Shown here piece by piece: positions 54,701-61,974 of a stretch of DNA of 64,000 bases. The notes below the pieces were generated by a model. That model made no database searches. It saw only the letters and a list, made by a program, of their open reading frames with translations, and was not told the DNA's origin. Origin of the DNA: Macrosoma leucophasiata (lineage: Eukaryota > Arthropoda > Insecta > Lepidoptera > Hedylidae); assembly GCA_036365455.1 (NCBI GenBank), contig JAWQUS010000022.1, positions 8,370,001 through 8,434,000 of the forward strand, in the 5' to 3' direction. The position numbers and the translations under genes were made by a program. How positions within the stretch are numbered: position 1 is the stretch's first letter; each line of letters begins with the position of its first letter.

Positions 54701-57107
54701 CTGGGTTGCACAGGTTTGGCTGGGAGGTGTTAATGCATCCTCCGTATAGTCCTGACCTTGCACCTTCAGATTTCCACCTGTTTCGGTCTCTTCAGAATTC
54801 TTTATGCAATGTTAGGTTAACATCACGAGAGGACTGCCAAATCCACTTGTCGCGGTATTTTGATGAGAAGTCCCAAAGTTTTCAGCACTATCGTGTTCCG
54901 GTCAGGTGGTAATGTACGGCCCTGTAATTTCCGGCACAGAGGCATAACACCTAATGCCTCAGGAGTGGCAGCGCATCTGCATTTTGACCTTGGTCTTTGT
55001 GTGGGTGTCTATAGGCTGCAGTCATCAATACAAATAACGAACCCTAATGCAGTTCAAACGATAGCACTAACCCTGGGTTGCACCAGGACTTTTGTTAAAG
55101 TTATAGTTAACTTTAACAAATATCTTGGTGCAACCCAGGCTAAGTGTTGGAGATCTCAGCTAAAACCGAAGTAGGCCTATACTTGACTGAAGAAATATCA
55201 CTTCTAATTAGATAAGCGCTAGTCCGTATAGTCCGTAGAAAACTGGAGGCTAGTTCATGCGTGTGGAACCCACGAACTCCTACTAGAAAAGGTACAAAAG
55301 GCTTTTTTTTTTTTTTTTTTATGTAATGGGCGTGGCAAACAAGCATGCAGTTCACATTGATGTTAAGTGATGACTGCAGCCTATAGACACCCATATGAAG
55401 ACCAAGGTCAAAATGCAGATGCGTTACCACTCCTGAGGCCTAAGATGTTATGCCTCTGTGCCGGAAATTACAGGGCCGTACATTACCACCTGACCGGAAC
55501 ACGATAGTGCTGAACACTACCATTTAGCGGCAAGTATATTAGGTAATACGGTGGTGCCTACCCCCGCGAGCTCCGTCACTGAAGCTCTACCACCAGTAAA
55601 ACCAGCATTTCTAAGATACCTTTATAAGCACAAGTTTGGTTATTACCCACTCATGTACCCCACGGCTTTCCTCCTGCCTCAATTACAACTCCCTGAAGAC
55701 CAGGAGAGCCAATGGGCAATTGGTCATTATGTTCAAACTCCTCCGTGGTTTGATTGATGCTCCGTGCCTGCACAATGAGTTGGCTCGTTTATACGTCCAG
55801 GACAAATACATGCGTGCTAGGAAGCATAAACTAATCGCTGTACCATCTACTCGGACATTTGCACACGCTAACTCCTTCATTCCGCGCGCGCTCTCTGCCT
55901 TCTGTGCTCTATTGGAGGCCTTTCCCGACTTCGACTTGTTTGTGGATGGATGGAAGGCTGTTGTGACTGTGTGTTTGCAGTTCAGTGAAATCCTCTGAAC
56001 ATTACTAAATCTTATGTTTTTAATTTAATTTTGTTAATTTTTTTGTTTTGATATGACATGTCCGAGTTAGTTAGTGTAATTGGACTTGTTGTCTGTTCTA
56101 GTTAACTATAAATAAATAAATAAATAAATAATTACATTTTTTTCTTTTCCAGCATGGTGAATGTCCAAAAACGAATCAGCCACGGCCTAGACGTTCTTCA
56201 GTACTACACAACTAAGGAGTGGCACTTCAAGAACACCAACTTCCTCTCCCTCCAGAAGAGAGTGAGTGAGCAGGACAACCAGACTTTCTTCACTGACGTC
56301 TCCAAACTGGATAGGAATGAATATCTTCGGGATTATGTTCTTGGTGCCCGCCAGTATGTCTGCAAGGAAGACCCTGCTAGCTTGCCTAGAGCTAGGAAAT
56401 TGCATAAAATGTAAGTTTCATTCTTGACTTAGAGGTCATAGCTCAGTAAGACCACCCGGGACCCGACCAACGCCTAACCGCCTCGAGCGGTTAGTATTCT
56501 TTAAATGAAATTGTATAGAGCTTTATTTTATGATATGTAAGTGGCAAACAAGCATGCAGTTAACATTGATGTTAAGTGATGTCTGCAGCTTATAGACACC
56601 CACACAAAGAAAAATGCAGATGCGTTACCACTCCTGAAGCCTAAGGTGTTATGCCTCTGTGCTGGGAATTACAGGGCTGTATTACCTGGAACTGGGCTGT
56701 ATTACAGGGCTGTATTACGATAGTGCTGAACACTTCCATTGAGCGGCATGTATATTAGGTAATGCGATGATGCCTACGCCCGCGAGCTCCGTCACTGGAC
56801 CTCTACCACCAGTGAACCAGCTGCGATCATTACAAACATCAACTCCGTATCAACACGACTTCGACATCGACTTTTTTATAACATATCCCATATTATAAAC
56901 GATAATAATAGTTTATTTATTATCTTTTGTTTCAGACGCTTCGTCGCTGACGTCATAGCTAAAATCATAATTTACACTCTTATGATATGGTTTTTGTACA
57001 CCTATTCGAATCTGTTTACATCACTTATCAGCTCTGTTGACTCTTCTTTGAGAAGTTGGATGAATATTGACGACGTCAAATCAGCCGACGTGGAAGAAAT
57101 AAAATGA
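39657..57107 (+). CDS. fatty acyl-CoA reductase FAR2, complete (12 coding exons, 519 aa)
   Basis: Join 39657-39731, 42224-42340, 42971-43128, 44773-44863, 45482-45627, 47118-47227, 48191-48274, 49317-49425, 50449-50525, 53833-53995, 56153-56410 and 56936-57107: 1560 nt, all GT-AG, all phases consistent. N-terminal Rossmann (NAD_binding_4) domain with TGATGFVGK at residues 17-25 (GxxGxxG) and catalytic YSYTK at 205-209 (YxxxK); AIGRPSIV follows. C-terminal FAR_C domain from about 360 with [11 protein letters not shown] near 392-402. Hydrophobic segments near 350-372 and 473-491 suggest ER or organelle membrane attachment. Length is normal for insect FARs (about 500-530). It reduces fatty acyl-CoA to alcohol with NADPH (family knowledge). 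Paralogue of FAR1 and likely a tandem duplicate. Chain-length preference and tissue cannot be read here. Confidence 0.95.
39905..41320 (+). mobile_element. 5'-truncated LINE in FAR2 intron 1
   Basis: Contains the next entry and a 3' UTR ending 'aataaagaatatattact' with an ATT-rich tail. Same strand as FAR2. CR1/Jockey-like by its RT. Confidence 0.85.
39929..41098 (+). CDS. LINE reverse transcriptase, 389-codon open frame
   Basis: Non-LTR retrotransposon RT without the N-terminal endonuclease. Blocks: [48 protein letters not shown] and catalytic [12 protein letters not shown] (YADD), then the C-terminal [37 protein letters not shown]. No in-frame stop over 389 codons, so the insertion is fairly recent or the element still intact in part. 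Some residues look damaged (SLFLF where most have SPLLF). Confidence 0.9.
   Translation: MENQKLTVLTLLDFSNAFTNVDFDILLAIHRSLNISPTVIAWFRSYLFGRRQRIRVDDSFSSWCDVTAGVPQGGVLSLFLFSTFINLMTQNLSSLYHLYADDLQIYCQANLVHLPEAIRTVNDDLKRVSLWCDAFGLQVNASKIQAIIIGSSRVVSKLDMSDVPSVVLNYTCITYCDKVKNFGLIIDNSLTWKLQIAEVSRKIFAAVGSLRRLHNFLPTSTKITLARSLLFPILDYADICYPDITQEQLNKLERLQNLCIRFIFGLRKYDHVSDFRKQLKWLPIRLRRNTHILSFLYCLLFNPHTPTYLKERFHFLCSTYSLSLRSSHNLLLMTPSHSSSFYSNSFTVEAIRLWNSLPVDIRQVKSVEVFKKRTYDYYVPFFIQLIPDH
41335..41550 (+). mobile_element. SINE-E, full length
   Basis: 'aatagatggcgctactgcca', tRNA-like part 'cggtagctcagttggaagag' ... 'gagttcgtgtctcgcctgaa', and the T-rich tail. Confidence 0.75.
41590..41775 (+). repeat. unnamed repeat with 'tcatcaaaatccgttcagta'
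   Basis: 'tttcatcaaaatccgttcag' to 'caaagaaactttcacattta'. Looks like a conserved retroelement 3' region; single copy here. Confidence 0.4.
41790..42076 (-). repeat. rep-A
   Basis: Full length. Confidence 0.8.
42224..42340 (+). CDS. FAR2 exon 2
   Basis: Acceptor 'tctttaattacag', donor gtatat. Encodes [20 protein letters not shown] through RLKDLLNNK. Confidence 0.93.
42341..42970. other. FAR2 intron 2
   Basis: AT-rich; rep-A fragment (minus) at 42700-42820. Acceptor 'ccattatttttag'. Confidence 0.5.
42971..43128 (+). CDS. FAR2 exon 3
   Basis: Encodes [20 protein letters not shown] through [22 protein letters not shown] and VVFHSAA are Rossmann-fold blocks of the family. Donor ag|gtaaga, phase 2. 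Confidence 0.93.
43129..44177. other. FAR2 intron 3, left part
   Basis: 43505-43670 is a relative of the repeat at 36990 ('ctgaattggggaccattttg') with a poly(A)-like 'aataaagtattattctattc'. A short inverted pair 'tggtggaaatgg' / 'ccatttccacc'-like lies near 44080-44140. Otherwise unassigned. Confidence 0.4.
44178..44223 (+). pseudogene. partial duplicate of FAR2 exon 4
   Basis: 46 bp match 44779-44824 with four mismatches; in frame it reads [15 protein letters not shown]. The 5' splice side (tttgac and acceptor) and the second half of the exon are missing. Confidence 0.8.
44452..44740 (+). mobile_element. SINE-D, diverged
   Basis: 'gtagtccagtggtaacacg' head, box B 'gagttcgatgcccgg'; older than the other copies. 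Confidence 0.7.
44773..44863 (+). CDS. FAR2 exon 4
   Basis: Acceptor 'tggtttgcttacag'. Encodes [20 protein letters not shown] through EKMEKIE. Donor gag|gtaatt, phase 0. Confidence 0.92.
44890..44965 (+). repeat. rep-P
   Basis: 'gccaaattttgacaggcaac' to 'gatgcagtgggatcc'. Confidence 0.55.
45000..45415 (+). pseudogene. LINE ORF C-terminus with frameshift
   Basis: [20 protein letters not shown], then [16 protein letters not shown], continuing in another frame as [14 protein letters not shown]. Post-RT block of an RTE-like LINE. Also contains a doubled 'acctccaggcaaaagttagg' motif. Confidence 0.65.
45482..45627 (+). CDS. FAR2 exon 5
   Basis: Encodes [20 protein letters not shown] through [15 protein letters not shown] is a strongly conserved family block. 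Donor aa|gtaggt, phase 2. Confidence 0.94.
45690..46240. other. FAR2 intron 5, left part
   Basis: SINE-D fragment at 45695-45790. 46075-46200 includes 'tctcgcttgcaccgtcagct', loosely related to 9930-10040. Otherwise unassigned. Confidence 0.35.
46241..46700. mobile_element. rep-C, one full MITE plus a partial one
   Basis: Family description. The full copy at about 46241-46548 has inverted ends 'atacagtgctcaccaagaaa' and 'ttgttgagcactgtat' beside TA, as in Tc1/mariner-type MITEs. Inside are 'gagcgttatctctgctgcac' and 'atggtcgacaaacgtca'. The partial copy to 46700 repeats these inverted. Non-coding. Confidence 0.65.
46712..47085 (+). mobile_element. SINE-F, ending 32 bp before a 3' splice site
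   Basis: Full length; possible duplication ctgtatc on both sides. Confidence 0.8.
47118..47227 (+). CDS. FAR2 exon 6 (catalytic YxxxK)
   Basis: Acceptor 'tatatttattacag'. Encodes [20 protein letters not shown] through AIGRPSI. Tyr205 and Lys209 are the catalytic pair. Donor g|gtgagt. Confidence 0.95.
47246..47413. mobile_element. rep-O, short hAT-like MITE
   Basis: 'cagtgtttcccaaagttg' and 'gagaacctctgctg' are inverted termini. Confidence 0.65.
47446..47650. mobile_element. palindromic MITE, about 200 bp
   Basis: 'ccgcacatattagacaagac' and 'gtctcgtctaatatgtgcgg' are inverted. An inner hairpin uses 'ctaaagacagttgtgtc' / 'gacacgtctgtctttag'. Single copy in the window. Confidence 0.7.
47749..47983 (+). 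mobile_element. rep-B with internal duplication
   Basis: Flanked by gacgctgc / gacgcagc; 'acttcgacg' is doubled, giving 235 bp. Confidence 0.85.
48191..48274 (+). CDS. FAR2 exon 7
   Basis: Acceptor 'tttaattttcag'. Encodes [20 protein letters not shown] and [14 protein letters not shown] and GPTG are conserved in FARs. Donor g|gtaata. Confidence 0.94.
48350..48473 (-). repeat. rep-A variant, left part
   Basis: Continues after the next element at 49019-49075. Confidence 0.55.
48474..49018. mobile_element. unnamed DNA element in rep-A
   Basis: Ends 'ggggttaccacctct' and 'agaggtggcaaccct' are inverted; 'tctgag' on both sides may be the duplication. The interior has 'ccgggag' words at both ends. 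About 540 bp, no ORF. Confidence 0.55.
49085..49240 (+). mobile_element. SINE-F and SINE-E fragments fused
   Basis: 'accaacccgcattggagtag' (SINE-F) joined to 'actagattcccagtaggccg' (SINE-E, box B region and T-rich tail). Confidence 0.6.
49317..49425 (+). CDS. FAR2 exon 8
   Basis: Acceptor 'cattttgttttgcag'. Encodes [20 protein letters not shown] and onward. [11 protein letters not shown] is a family block. Donor aa|gtaagt. Confidence 0.95.
49455..49930 (+). repeat. repeat starting 'agggttccgtaccttaaaag'
   Basis: Related in its first 80 bp to rep-G, then different: 'aatttgctccgaaactactc' and 'ctgccggtaccaccgtaacc'. Ends 'ctcgcatttgtccagttttt'. Confidence 0.55.
49931..50125 (-). repeat. LINE 3' end fragment
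   Basis: As 12562 ('cgccaggtccctaacggggt'). Confidence 0.65.
50140..50383 (+). mobile_element. SINE-D without tRNA head
   Basis: Starts at 'atcagagacaacgg'. Confidence 0.75.
50449..50525 (+). CDS. FAR2 exon 9
   Basis: Acceptor 'tcgtatcattacag', donor g|gtgagt. Encodes [20 protein letters not shown] and EVIDM. Confidence 0.92.
50606..50748. mobile_element. palindromic MITE, 143 bp
   Basis: 'cccttattcataaacgt' and 'acgtttatgaataaggg' are perfect inverted ends; the inner 'tttagctaaa' / 'tatagctaaaa' pair is weaker. Confidence 0.75.
50762..50910 (+). repeat. low-copy repeat, empty-site partner of 36190
   Basis: See 36190-36800. Confidence 0.5.
51240..52204 (+). pseudogene. mariner transposase, deleted and stopped
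   Basis: Same protein as 22203, more than 95% alike by eye. After SSYDV a deletion of about 60 bp joins to KKSSIFGYL, losing the linker. The catalytic region keeps [24 protein letters not shown] and [13 protein letters not shown] (DD34D complete), then TGA where copy 1 has CGA (LTS-stop). In FAR2 intron 9. Confidence 0.9.
52246..52387 (-). mobile_element. rep-I with 15-bp duplication, in mariner
   Basis: Flanked by AATGTTTTGAATTAT (52231-52245, 52388-52402). 142 bp. Confidence 0.85.
52516..53496 (+). CDS. RTE-type reverse transcriptase C-terminal part, open
   Basis: Continuous frame of about 325 codons: [36 protein letters not shown] (FADD catalytic block), [50 protein letters not shown], ending QQWTSYG and TGA. 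The first residues derive from the target DNA, so the true protein began further upstream in the source element. RTE clade by FADD and the WAGH block. Recent insertion in FAR2 intron 9. Confidence 0.88.
   Translation: MYGLYKNATVSVRVQDQCTKAIPLQRGVRQGDVISPLLFTNAMEDAFKLLEWQGLGININGEYITHLRFADDIMVMAESLEDLSTMLEDLNRVSQRVGLKMNMDKTKVMFNNLVSPTPVSVGNSMLEVVDDYVYLGQTIQLGRSNFEKEVIRRIQLGWAAFGKLRSVFSSNIPQSLKTKVFNQCVLPVMTYGAETWSLTMGLLRKLQVTQRSMERAMLGVSLLDRIRNEEIRRRTKVAVIAKQISKLKWQWAGHIATSAWRTDSRWGRKVLEWRPRIGKRSVGRPPARWTDDLIKAAGTRWMHVASDRSAWRSLGEAYVQQWTSYG
52524..53503 (+). mobile_element. RTE-type LINE, 5'-truncated, with 10-bp duplication
   Basis: Flanked by ATTTGTACGG (52514-52523, 53504-53513). Ends 'ggctgatatgatg', the kind of short TGATG tail typical of RTE elements. 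Confidence 0.85.
53700..53760 (+). mobile_element. SINE-E fragment
   Basis: 'ccgcgagttcaattcctggc' and 'tgaagtcaacttttctta'. Confidence 0.55.
53833..53995 (+). CDS. FAR2 exon 10
   Basis: Acceptor 'aatattttcag', donor gtaagt. Encodes [20 protein letters not shown] through [18 protein letters not shown] and HxxPAY are conserved features of FARs; contains a hydrophobic segment. Confidence 0.94.
54245..54400 (-). repeat. rep-A variant fragment
   Basis: 'gtaataaaaatggcaaacaa' to 'cacctctgagatctta'. Confidence 0.55.
54440..55065 (+). repeat. duplicated rep-A block carrying a mariner scrap
   Basis: Two copies of rep-A 3' part plus 'aatacaaataacgaacccta' and 'gatagcactaaccctgggtt' lie at 54540-54713 and 54884-55083. 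A 170-bp mariner 3' fragment (54712-54882, [16 protein letters not shown]) lies between them. Confidence 0.75.
55066..55140. mobile_element. small foldback MITE
   Basis: 'cctgggttgcaccag' and 'ttggtgcaacccagg' with the inner 'ttaaagttatagttaacttt'. Half of it is duplicated at 54700. Confidence 0.7.
55300..55593 (-). repeat. rep-A, full length
   Basis: Long T run at 55302-55320. Confidence 0.85.
55594..56135 (+). pseudogene. LINE ORF C-terminal end and 3' UTR
   Basis: [71 protein letters not shown] then a stop, followed by 'aactataaataaataaataa'. Tail of a LINE ORF. Its A-rich end stops about 20 bp before FAR2 exon 11. Confidence 0.65.
56153..56410 (+). CDS. FAR2 exon 11 (FAR_C core)
   Basis: Acceptor 'ttttcttttccag', donor at|gtaagt. 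258 nt, equal to FAR1 exons a plus b (151+107). Encodes [20 protein letters not shown] ... [20 protein letters not shown]. Confidence 0.95.
56525..56815 (-). repeat. rep-A, with a small internal duplication
   Basis: 'ctgtattac' text is tripled near 56675-56715. Confidence 0.75.
56936..57107 (+). CDS. FAR2 terminal exon
   Basis: Acceptor 'tatcttttgtttcag'. Encodes [20 protein letters not shown], a membrane helix, then an acidic tail ending SADVEEIK and TGA (57105-57107). Confidence 0.92.
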
Positions 57108-57690
57108 TTTTTTAGTTTGTTATGTTAATTTCAATGTAGTGATGATAAAGTAATAGACATGACACTGCATTTGATTTCACGGTCTCAGTTAGATATACTT
57201 CTGTAGTTTGTTCTAAGTATGTGTCATTCATTCGATTGTTACGTTTCAATATTGATTCATTGACAAAAGGACCTGGTTAATTCGACCTGTTCAATTGATT
57301 GATTGGTTCATTGATTCAAGGATTGAAAAAACTCGTTCACTAAATCGGGTTCTATTAAATGGACTCGTTCTTCGTAATAGCTCAGCAGTTTATTTGAATC
57401 AGCGAACTAGATTGATCGATTCAGATAATTTATTCGATAAATTTTGTCAACGGCTTGCGCTTGCAGTTCGTTTCAGTTAGTCGGATTGCCGCGACCTGCG
57501 ATGCTATGGCGGGTCGTTGAAGAAACGGGTAATTTTCAACGATAACGATCCATTGGTTATGGATCGCACATATTTAAGACCCAGTTCTTATCATCCGTTC
57601 AATCGCGAATGATATACATGTTAATATGTTCTCGTAATATTTTGATTCTTCGTAATAACACATGCGAGTGAATTTAGAATTTAAACAAAT
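57108..57690. other. FAR2 3' flank
   Basis: Likely 3' UTR at the start; no convincing AATAAA close by. 57270-57480 is rich in TTGATTC-like words (gattgattgg, cattgattca). No gene seen. Confidence 0.4.
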
Positions 57691-57694
57691 TGGA

Positions 57695-57790
57695 AAGCAA
57701 AAAATTGAGTTCGAGCAGAGATCGAACCTGCGACGCTAGGATAACCAGTCCAGGCGCTTTATCACTAAGCTACCAAAATACCACGGTCGT
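57695..57790 (-). mobile_element. tRNA-like SINE fragment
   Basis: On the minus strand 'ggtagcttagtgataaagcg' and 'caggttcgatctctgctcga' resemble boxes A and B, joined to a rep-A end at 57800-57840. Confidence 0.5.
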
Positions 57791-57841
57791 GGAGCATCGA
57801 TGTGAACTGCATACTTGTTTGCCACCTTCATTACATAAAAA

Positions 57842-58431
57842 ATCTGACTATGATCGTGCAATTAAAATTGGTGACGTGTCTAGTACTTTTGTATGTTTAT
57901 GAACTTAGGTATCAGGTTGATTTTATGAATGCCTTATTGTGTATTCAATTTCTAGATACGACAAGGCTGAGTGAGAGCTATAAAATATATAAGAAATTGT
58001 TTTATTCTTCCTCCCTGTATTCTTATATCAACGTGAACTAACATATAAGCAAATATGTGTATATTTTTTATATCTATGAATGTAAATGAATGAAAATTTA
58101 GATATCTGTAAGTTTATATTATTATGTAATTGAGTAAGTGTGAAAATACTCATTTGGTACATAGATAGCTAAATACAAAAATATGTAAACATGTACTTTC
58201 TGACTGTATAAGTATCGCATATTGAAAAAACGTTAATATTTTTGCAAAAAAAAAATGTTCTTCGTAAAAAATTTGAAAAACAAAACATCGGATTGTGCCC
58301 TGGAGTGCTGAAATGTTGACTATTAACGTTGTGCTTAATCTGAAAAATGCAATTCGTATCAAAGTGTACACGGGGACATTTATACATAGGCGGGGCACTT
58401 TGATTCGTACACATGTACTCCTTTATAAAAC
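57842..58431. other. unassigned AT-rich DNA
   Basis: No gene or known element. 58360-58400 'ggggacatttatac' and 'gcggggcactttgattcg' have inverted relatives at 58850-58900, so 58.36-58.90 kb may be one DNA element. Confidence 0.35.
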
Positions 58432-58443
58432 ATATGTATATTT

Positions 58444-58573
58444 GTAGAAATTAAACTTGCGGATTTTCTCGCGTATACAACACTCCCAAACTTCTGTATT
58501 CTTGTATACGCGAGAAAATCCGCAAGTTTAATTTCTACAATGTATGAAGCTCGCGAAAACCTACGAAAACGTT
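58444..58573 (+). mobile_element. rep-I with 12-bp duplication
   Basis: Flanked by ATATGTATATTT (58432-58443, 58574-58585). Two inverted arms 'gtagaaattaaacttgcgga' ... 'tccgcaagtttaatttctac' with a 10-15 bp loop, then a short tail 'tcgcgaaaacctacgaaaac'. Confidence 0.85.
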
Positions 58574-58585
58574 ATATGTATATTT

Positions 58586-59250
58586 TGTATTTTTAAACAT
58601 AATATTGATTATTCTAACCTTTAATTAAGAAATAATCACCATGTCAGATCGTCGTTTATTTAGGTTGACGTTGTTAATTTGTTTTATTTATTTTTGTGAC
58701 CTCCGAATACCGATTATATCCCTGAGCCGGGTAAAGAAGCGACAGCGCGGTGGTGCGATTTTGGCTGTATATCGTTTACTTCAGGTTTATCTATGTATGA
58801 GTGAATAAACTGTTGACTACTTTTCCTTTGATTTTAAACTTGACAGTATCAATGTGCCCCGTTTTTCAATGTGCCCCGCGTATAAATGTGCCCTCCTTTC
58901 TTCAGAAAAAAATTGTACTGTAATTGTTAACTTTGGCTTATAAAATGGCTATTTCAAAGTGATAAAAATTAAGTTTATGTTATGGTTTTTTTATATTAAA
59001 GATTATATTTCTTGTTTTTACCTTGGATTTTTTATTTCCCGAAACTATTTTAATTTCTGTAGGTATTGTAATAAAAGTGAAAGTATTTGAAATAAAAGTA
59101 TGTCGTGATAAAAGCATATATAACTTCTTTTATGAATTTAAAATAAAAAAATATATTATTCTTTAATTATATTTCCTTATTACCCATATAAACGTATATA
59201 TCATGTTTATATGTATATCTATAATATTTATATATGTTCTTAAGTAAGTA
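58586..59250. other. unassigned
   Basis: 'aatgtgccccg' words at 58853-58905; otherwise AT-rich. AATAAA at about 59046 and 59087. Confidence 0.3.
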
Positions 59251-59254
59251 TTAA

Positions 59255-59525
59255 CGTTTAGGGGAGTAGCGGTATCGTTTATTACCGATTGAAAACAGTC
59301 TGTAATTTTTTGCGGGGGGAAATTTGTGTCACACACACACACACAACAAAAATCGTCTATAACTACGAAACTCACACCTTGACTTTAACAAAATACATAA
59401 ACAATTTCACGCACACATTTAAACATCTCGGGCCCACTTGTGGTTGTACTTTGACAGAGGGGAAAGCCTGCATATGGCTACTCCCCTCCGGTCCGCCGCG
59501 GCCGGTGGCCCGTATTGCTCTATGA
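59255..59525 (+). mobile_element. rep-K
   Basis: Interior nearly complete: 'cgtttattaccgattgaaaa', 'gcggggggaaatttgtgtca' with (CA)n, 'gcctgcatatggctactccc'. Confidence 0.7.
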
Positions 59526-59674
59526 GTTTACCACAATTATATTTATTATATTCACGTACTTATATTCACACTGCAATAAAACAAACCTCTGTATTTTATA
59601 GTAATTTTATTGTTAGATGAAATTGTTTTTAGGTCATGTACTAAACTTAGTTCGTGGTTTTACTAGATTCTATG

Positions 59675-59958
59675 CAAATAAAAGCATGCAGTTCACATGG
59701 ATGTTAAGTGAGGACTGCAGCCTATAGACATCTACATGAACACCAGAAGTCAAAATGCAGATGTGTTGCCTAGTTGTTATAATATATTTTTTATAAGAGT
59801 TAATAATATATTTTTTATAAGAGTTATTACGGGGCCATACATTACCTTCCAACCGGAACACGATAGTGCTGAACACTACCGTTTGGCGGCTGATAGATTA
59901 GGTAATGCGGTGGTGCCTACGCCCGCGAGCTCCTACACTGGGACTCTACCACAAGTAA
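59675..59958 (-). repeat. rep-A variant
   Basis: Diverged copy; contains a direct repeat 'atattttttataagagtta' at 59787 and 59806. Confidence 0.65.
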
Positions 59959-60129
59959 TAAACTAGAGAAAATAAAAATGAAAATTGGCGCTTATAGTGA
60001 ACTGGACTAAATTTATACTCTAGTACAGAGGTTCCCTTAACTATTTTTCCATGTAAAAAAAAATAATCATTTATTTACATGAAATAGGATACAATGATGG
60101 AAAACACAAATAGTAACAATTCTATTTAG

Positions 60130-60375
60130 TTGTTTTTATATTATTTCGCATTAACACATGCTTGTGAAATATATTTTATTTAAAGAAAAATGGAAAGAAA
60201 AATTTGACTTCAGGCGAGACTCGAACTCGCGGCCTACTGGGAAACTGGTCCAGCCGCTCTTCCAATTGAGCTACTGAAGTCCTGCCCGATTTGTCAAATC
60301 TTTCCTTCACATTTATCGAGTACGAGTCTCGCCTGAAGTCAAATTTTTCTTTCCATTTTTCTTTAAATAAAATTC
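60130..60375. mobile_element. SINE-E, inverted pair
   Basis: Minus-strand copy with intact boxes (60200-60285), then at 60318 a plus-strand stump 'gagtctcgcctgaagtcaaa' plus tail, as in the dimer at 18000. Confidence 0.7.
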
Positions 60376-60436
60376 TATTTAGCCATAAGAATAGCATGCA
60401 AATGCTTTACATTAGTAGTCAATATGAATCTAAATT

Positions 60437-60690
60437 GTGTGTGTATCTTCACGCCAGGTCCCTAACGGGGTAGGCAAAGAGTGTAGAGCGCCAGATATCC
60501 CGGTCCTGACATTCCTCTCGTGCCTCGTCTACCTTCATCATTCTCTTCATACATGCACGCCGATTCTTAAGACTTTTAATCCCACCATCAGACAGAACTC
60601 GACCTATTTGGTCATGGTAGGTCAGTCTTGGTCTTCCTGGGCCTCTGCAACCATCCACATTCGCATTGTATATCTGTTTAGTCATTCGCT
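60437..60690 (-). pseudogene. LINE ORF C-terminus
   Basis: [55 protein letters not shown]. Nearly identical to 12562-12800. Confidence 0.75.
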
Positions 60691-60884
60691 CAAATCTAAA
60701 TTGTAATTTAGAATAATTGGATAATTAGAATTGATTTAATGAATGCAGATAATATATATGTCATACATTCATTGATAATATAAAAAACATTTGTCAAATA
60801 GCCATTAATTTAATTTTAAACCTATTCATAGGTAACTCGTGAATTGCTTGTGGTATTGTGTTATATATCTTAACAACCTTTTAC
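60691..60884. other. unassigned
   Basis: AT-rich, no feature. Confidence 0.3.
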
Positions 60885-61160
60885 TGGTGGTAGAGCTCCA
60901 GTGACGGAGCTCGCGGGCGTAGGCACCACCGCATTACCTAATATACTTGCCGCTAAATGGTAGTGTTCAGCACTATCGTGTTCCGGTCAGGTGGTAATGT
61001 ACGGCCCTGTAATTTCCGGCACAGTGGCATAACACCTTAGGCCTCAGGAGTGGCAACGCATCTGCATTTTGACCTTGGTCTTTGTGTGGGTGTCTATAGG
61101 CTGCAGTCATCACTTAACATCAATGTGAACTGCATGCTTGTTTGCCACTTCAATAATAAA
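60885..61160 (+). repeat. rep-A, clean full-length reference copy
   Basis: Family description. About 280-290 bp. The 5' end 'actggtggtagagctccagt' contains a small palindrome (gagctccagtgacggagctc). The middle has 'cttgccgctaaatggtagtg' and 'cggtcaggtggtaatgtacg'. The 3' end is 'ctgcatgcttgtttgccact' followed by an A run. The A tail and short duplications on nested copies suggest a SINE-like retroelement; no clear box A/B. At least 25 copies here. Confidence 0.85.
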
Positions 61161-61229
61161 AAAAAAAATTAAAAAAAAATACAACCATAAATCTGCAGTT
61201 TCTTTGGTAAAAGCTCGTGTTTTTAAGAG

Positions 61230-61425
61230 AATGGTAGGCACAATTTTGTAGACCCCTTTCATTTATTTCTGTTTCGGTGGACCCCCCTTTCTCCCTCATT
61301 GCTACATTTATATCACATTCCCATATTATTTAATTGTTATTCACGCCTACGTTGAGGCTCCCATGGACCCCAGGGGGTACGTAGACTCGATCGGGTATGG
61401 TCCACTTTGGGAATCACTGCTGTAG
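61230..61425. mobile_element. rep-O
   Basis: 'gtagacccctttcattta' to 'ccactttgggaatcactgct'. Confidence 0.6.
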
Positions 61426-61499
61426 TATGTTACAAAAAATGTGCCTGCCTACCCCGTGAAGGACTTGGCGTGAAGATACACACATACAAAAAAAATGTC

Positions 61500-61712
61500 G
61501 TCAGTTTTTTTGCCTGTCTTCCTGTCTGTCTGTCTGTTGCTAATCTCGGGAACAGCTATACCGATTTCGAAAAAACTTTCACTGTCAGGTAGCTTATGTA
61601 ATAAGGAGTAACTTAGGCTACATTTATACTAGCTGCGCCCACGACTTCGTCTTGGTAGATACTGAACAATCATAAATTCTCACGCGGACGAAGTCACGGG
61701 CACAGCTAGTAT
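61500..61712 (-). repeat. hairpin-bearing repeat, partner of 5866-6060
   Basis: 'ctgtctgtctgttgctaatc', 'gtagcttatgtaataaggag', then the hairpin 'actagctgcgcccacgactt' ... 'gtcacgggcacagctagt' at 61629-61710. Confidence 0.65.
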
Positions 61713-61974
61713 GTACTAAAATACTAAACAGGACACACCCGTTGGTTGCATGGTTCCGGTTTCCGGAAGTCAATTTACCAAACTAGGCAAATTTGAAAAA
61801 ATTTAAACAAACTCACCGTATTATATTTCGCCTATAGAATAACGAGATTTATTACCGTTTCAAATCGACTTGCATTAACTTTATAAGTTACAAATTTTGA
61901 AAATAAAATGTGCTGCTTTTCTTTATATTTGGTTAAAACAAACAGGTAAGACAGTATCTATATATACATATATA

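Noticed and set aside
55636..55998. 120-codon ORF as an extra FAR2 exon
   Set aside because: Content matches a LINE C-terminus, has its own stop and A-rich tail; FAR2 phases are complete without it.
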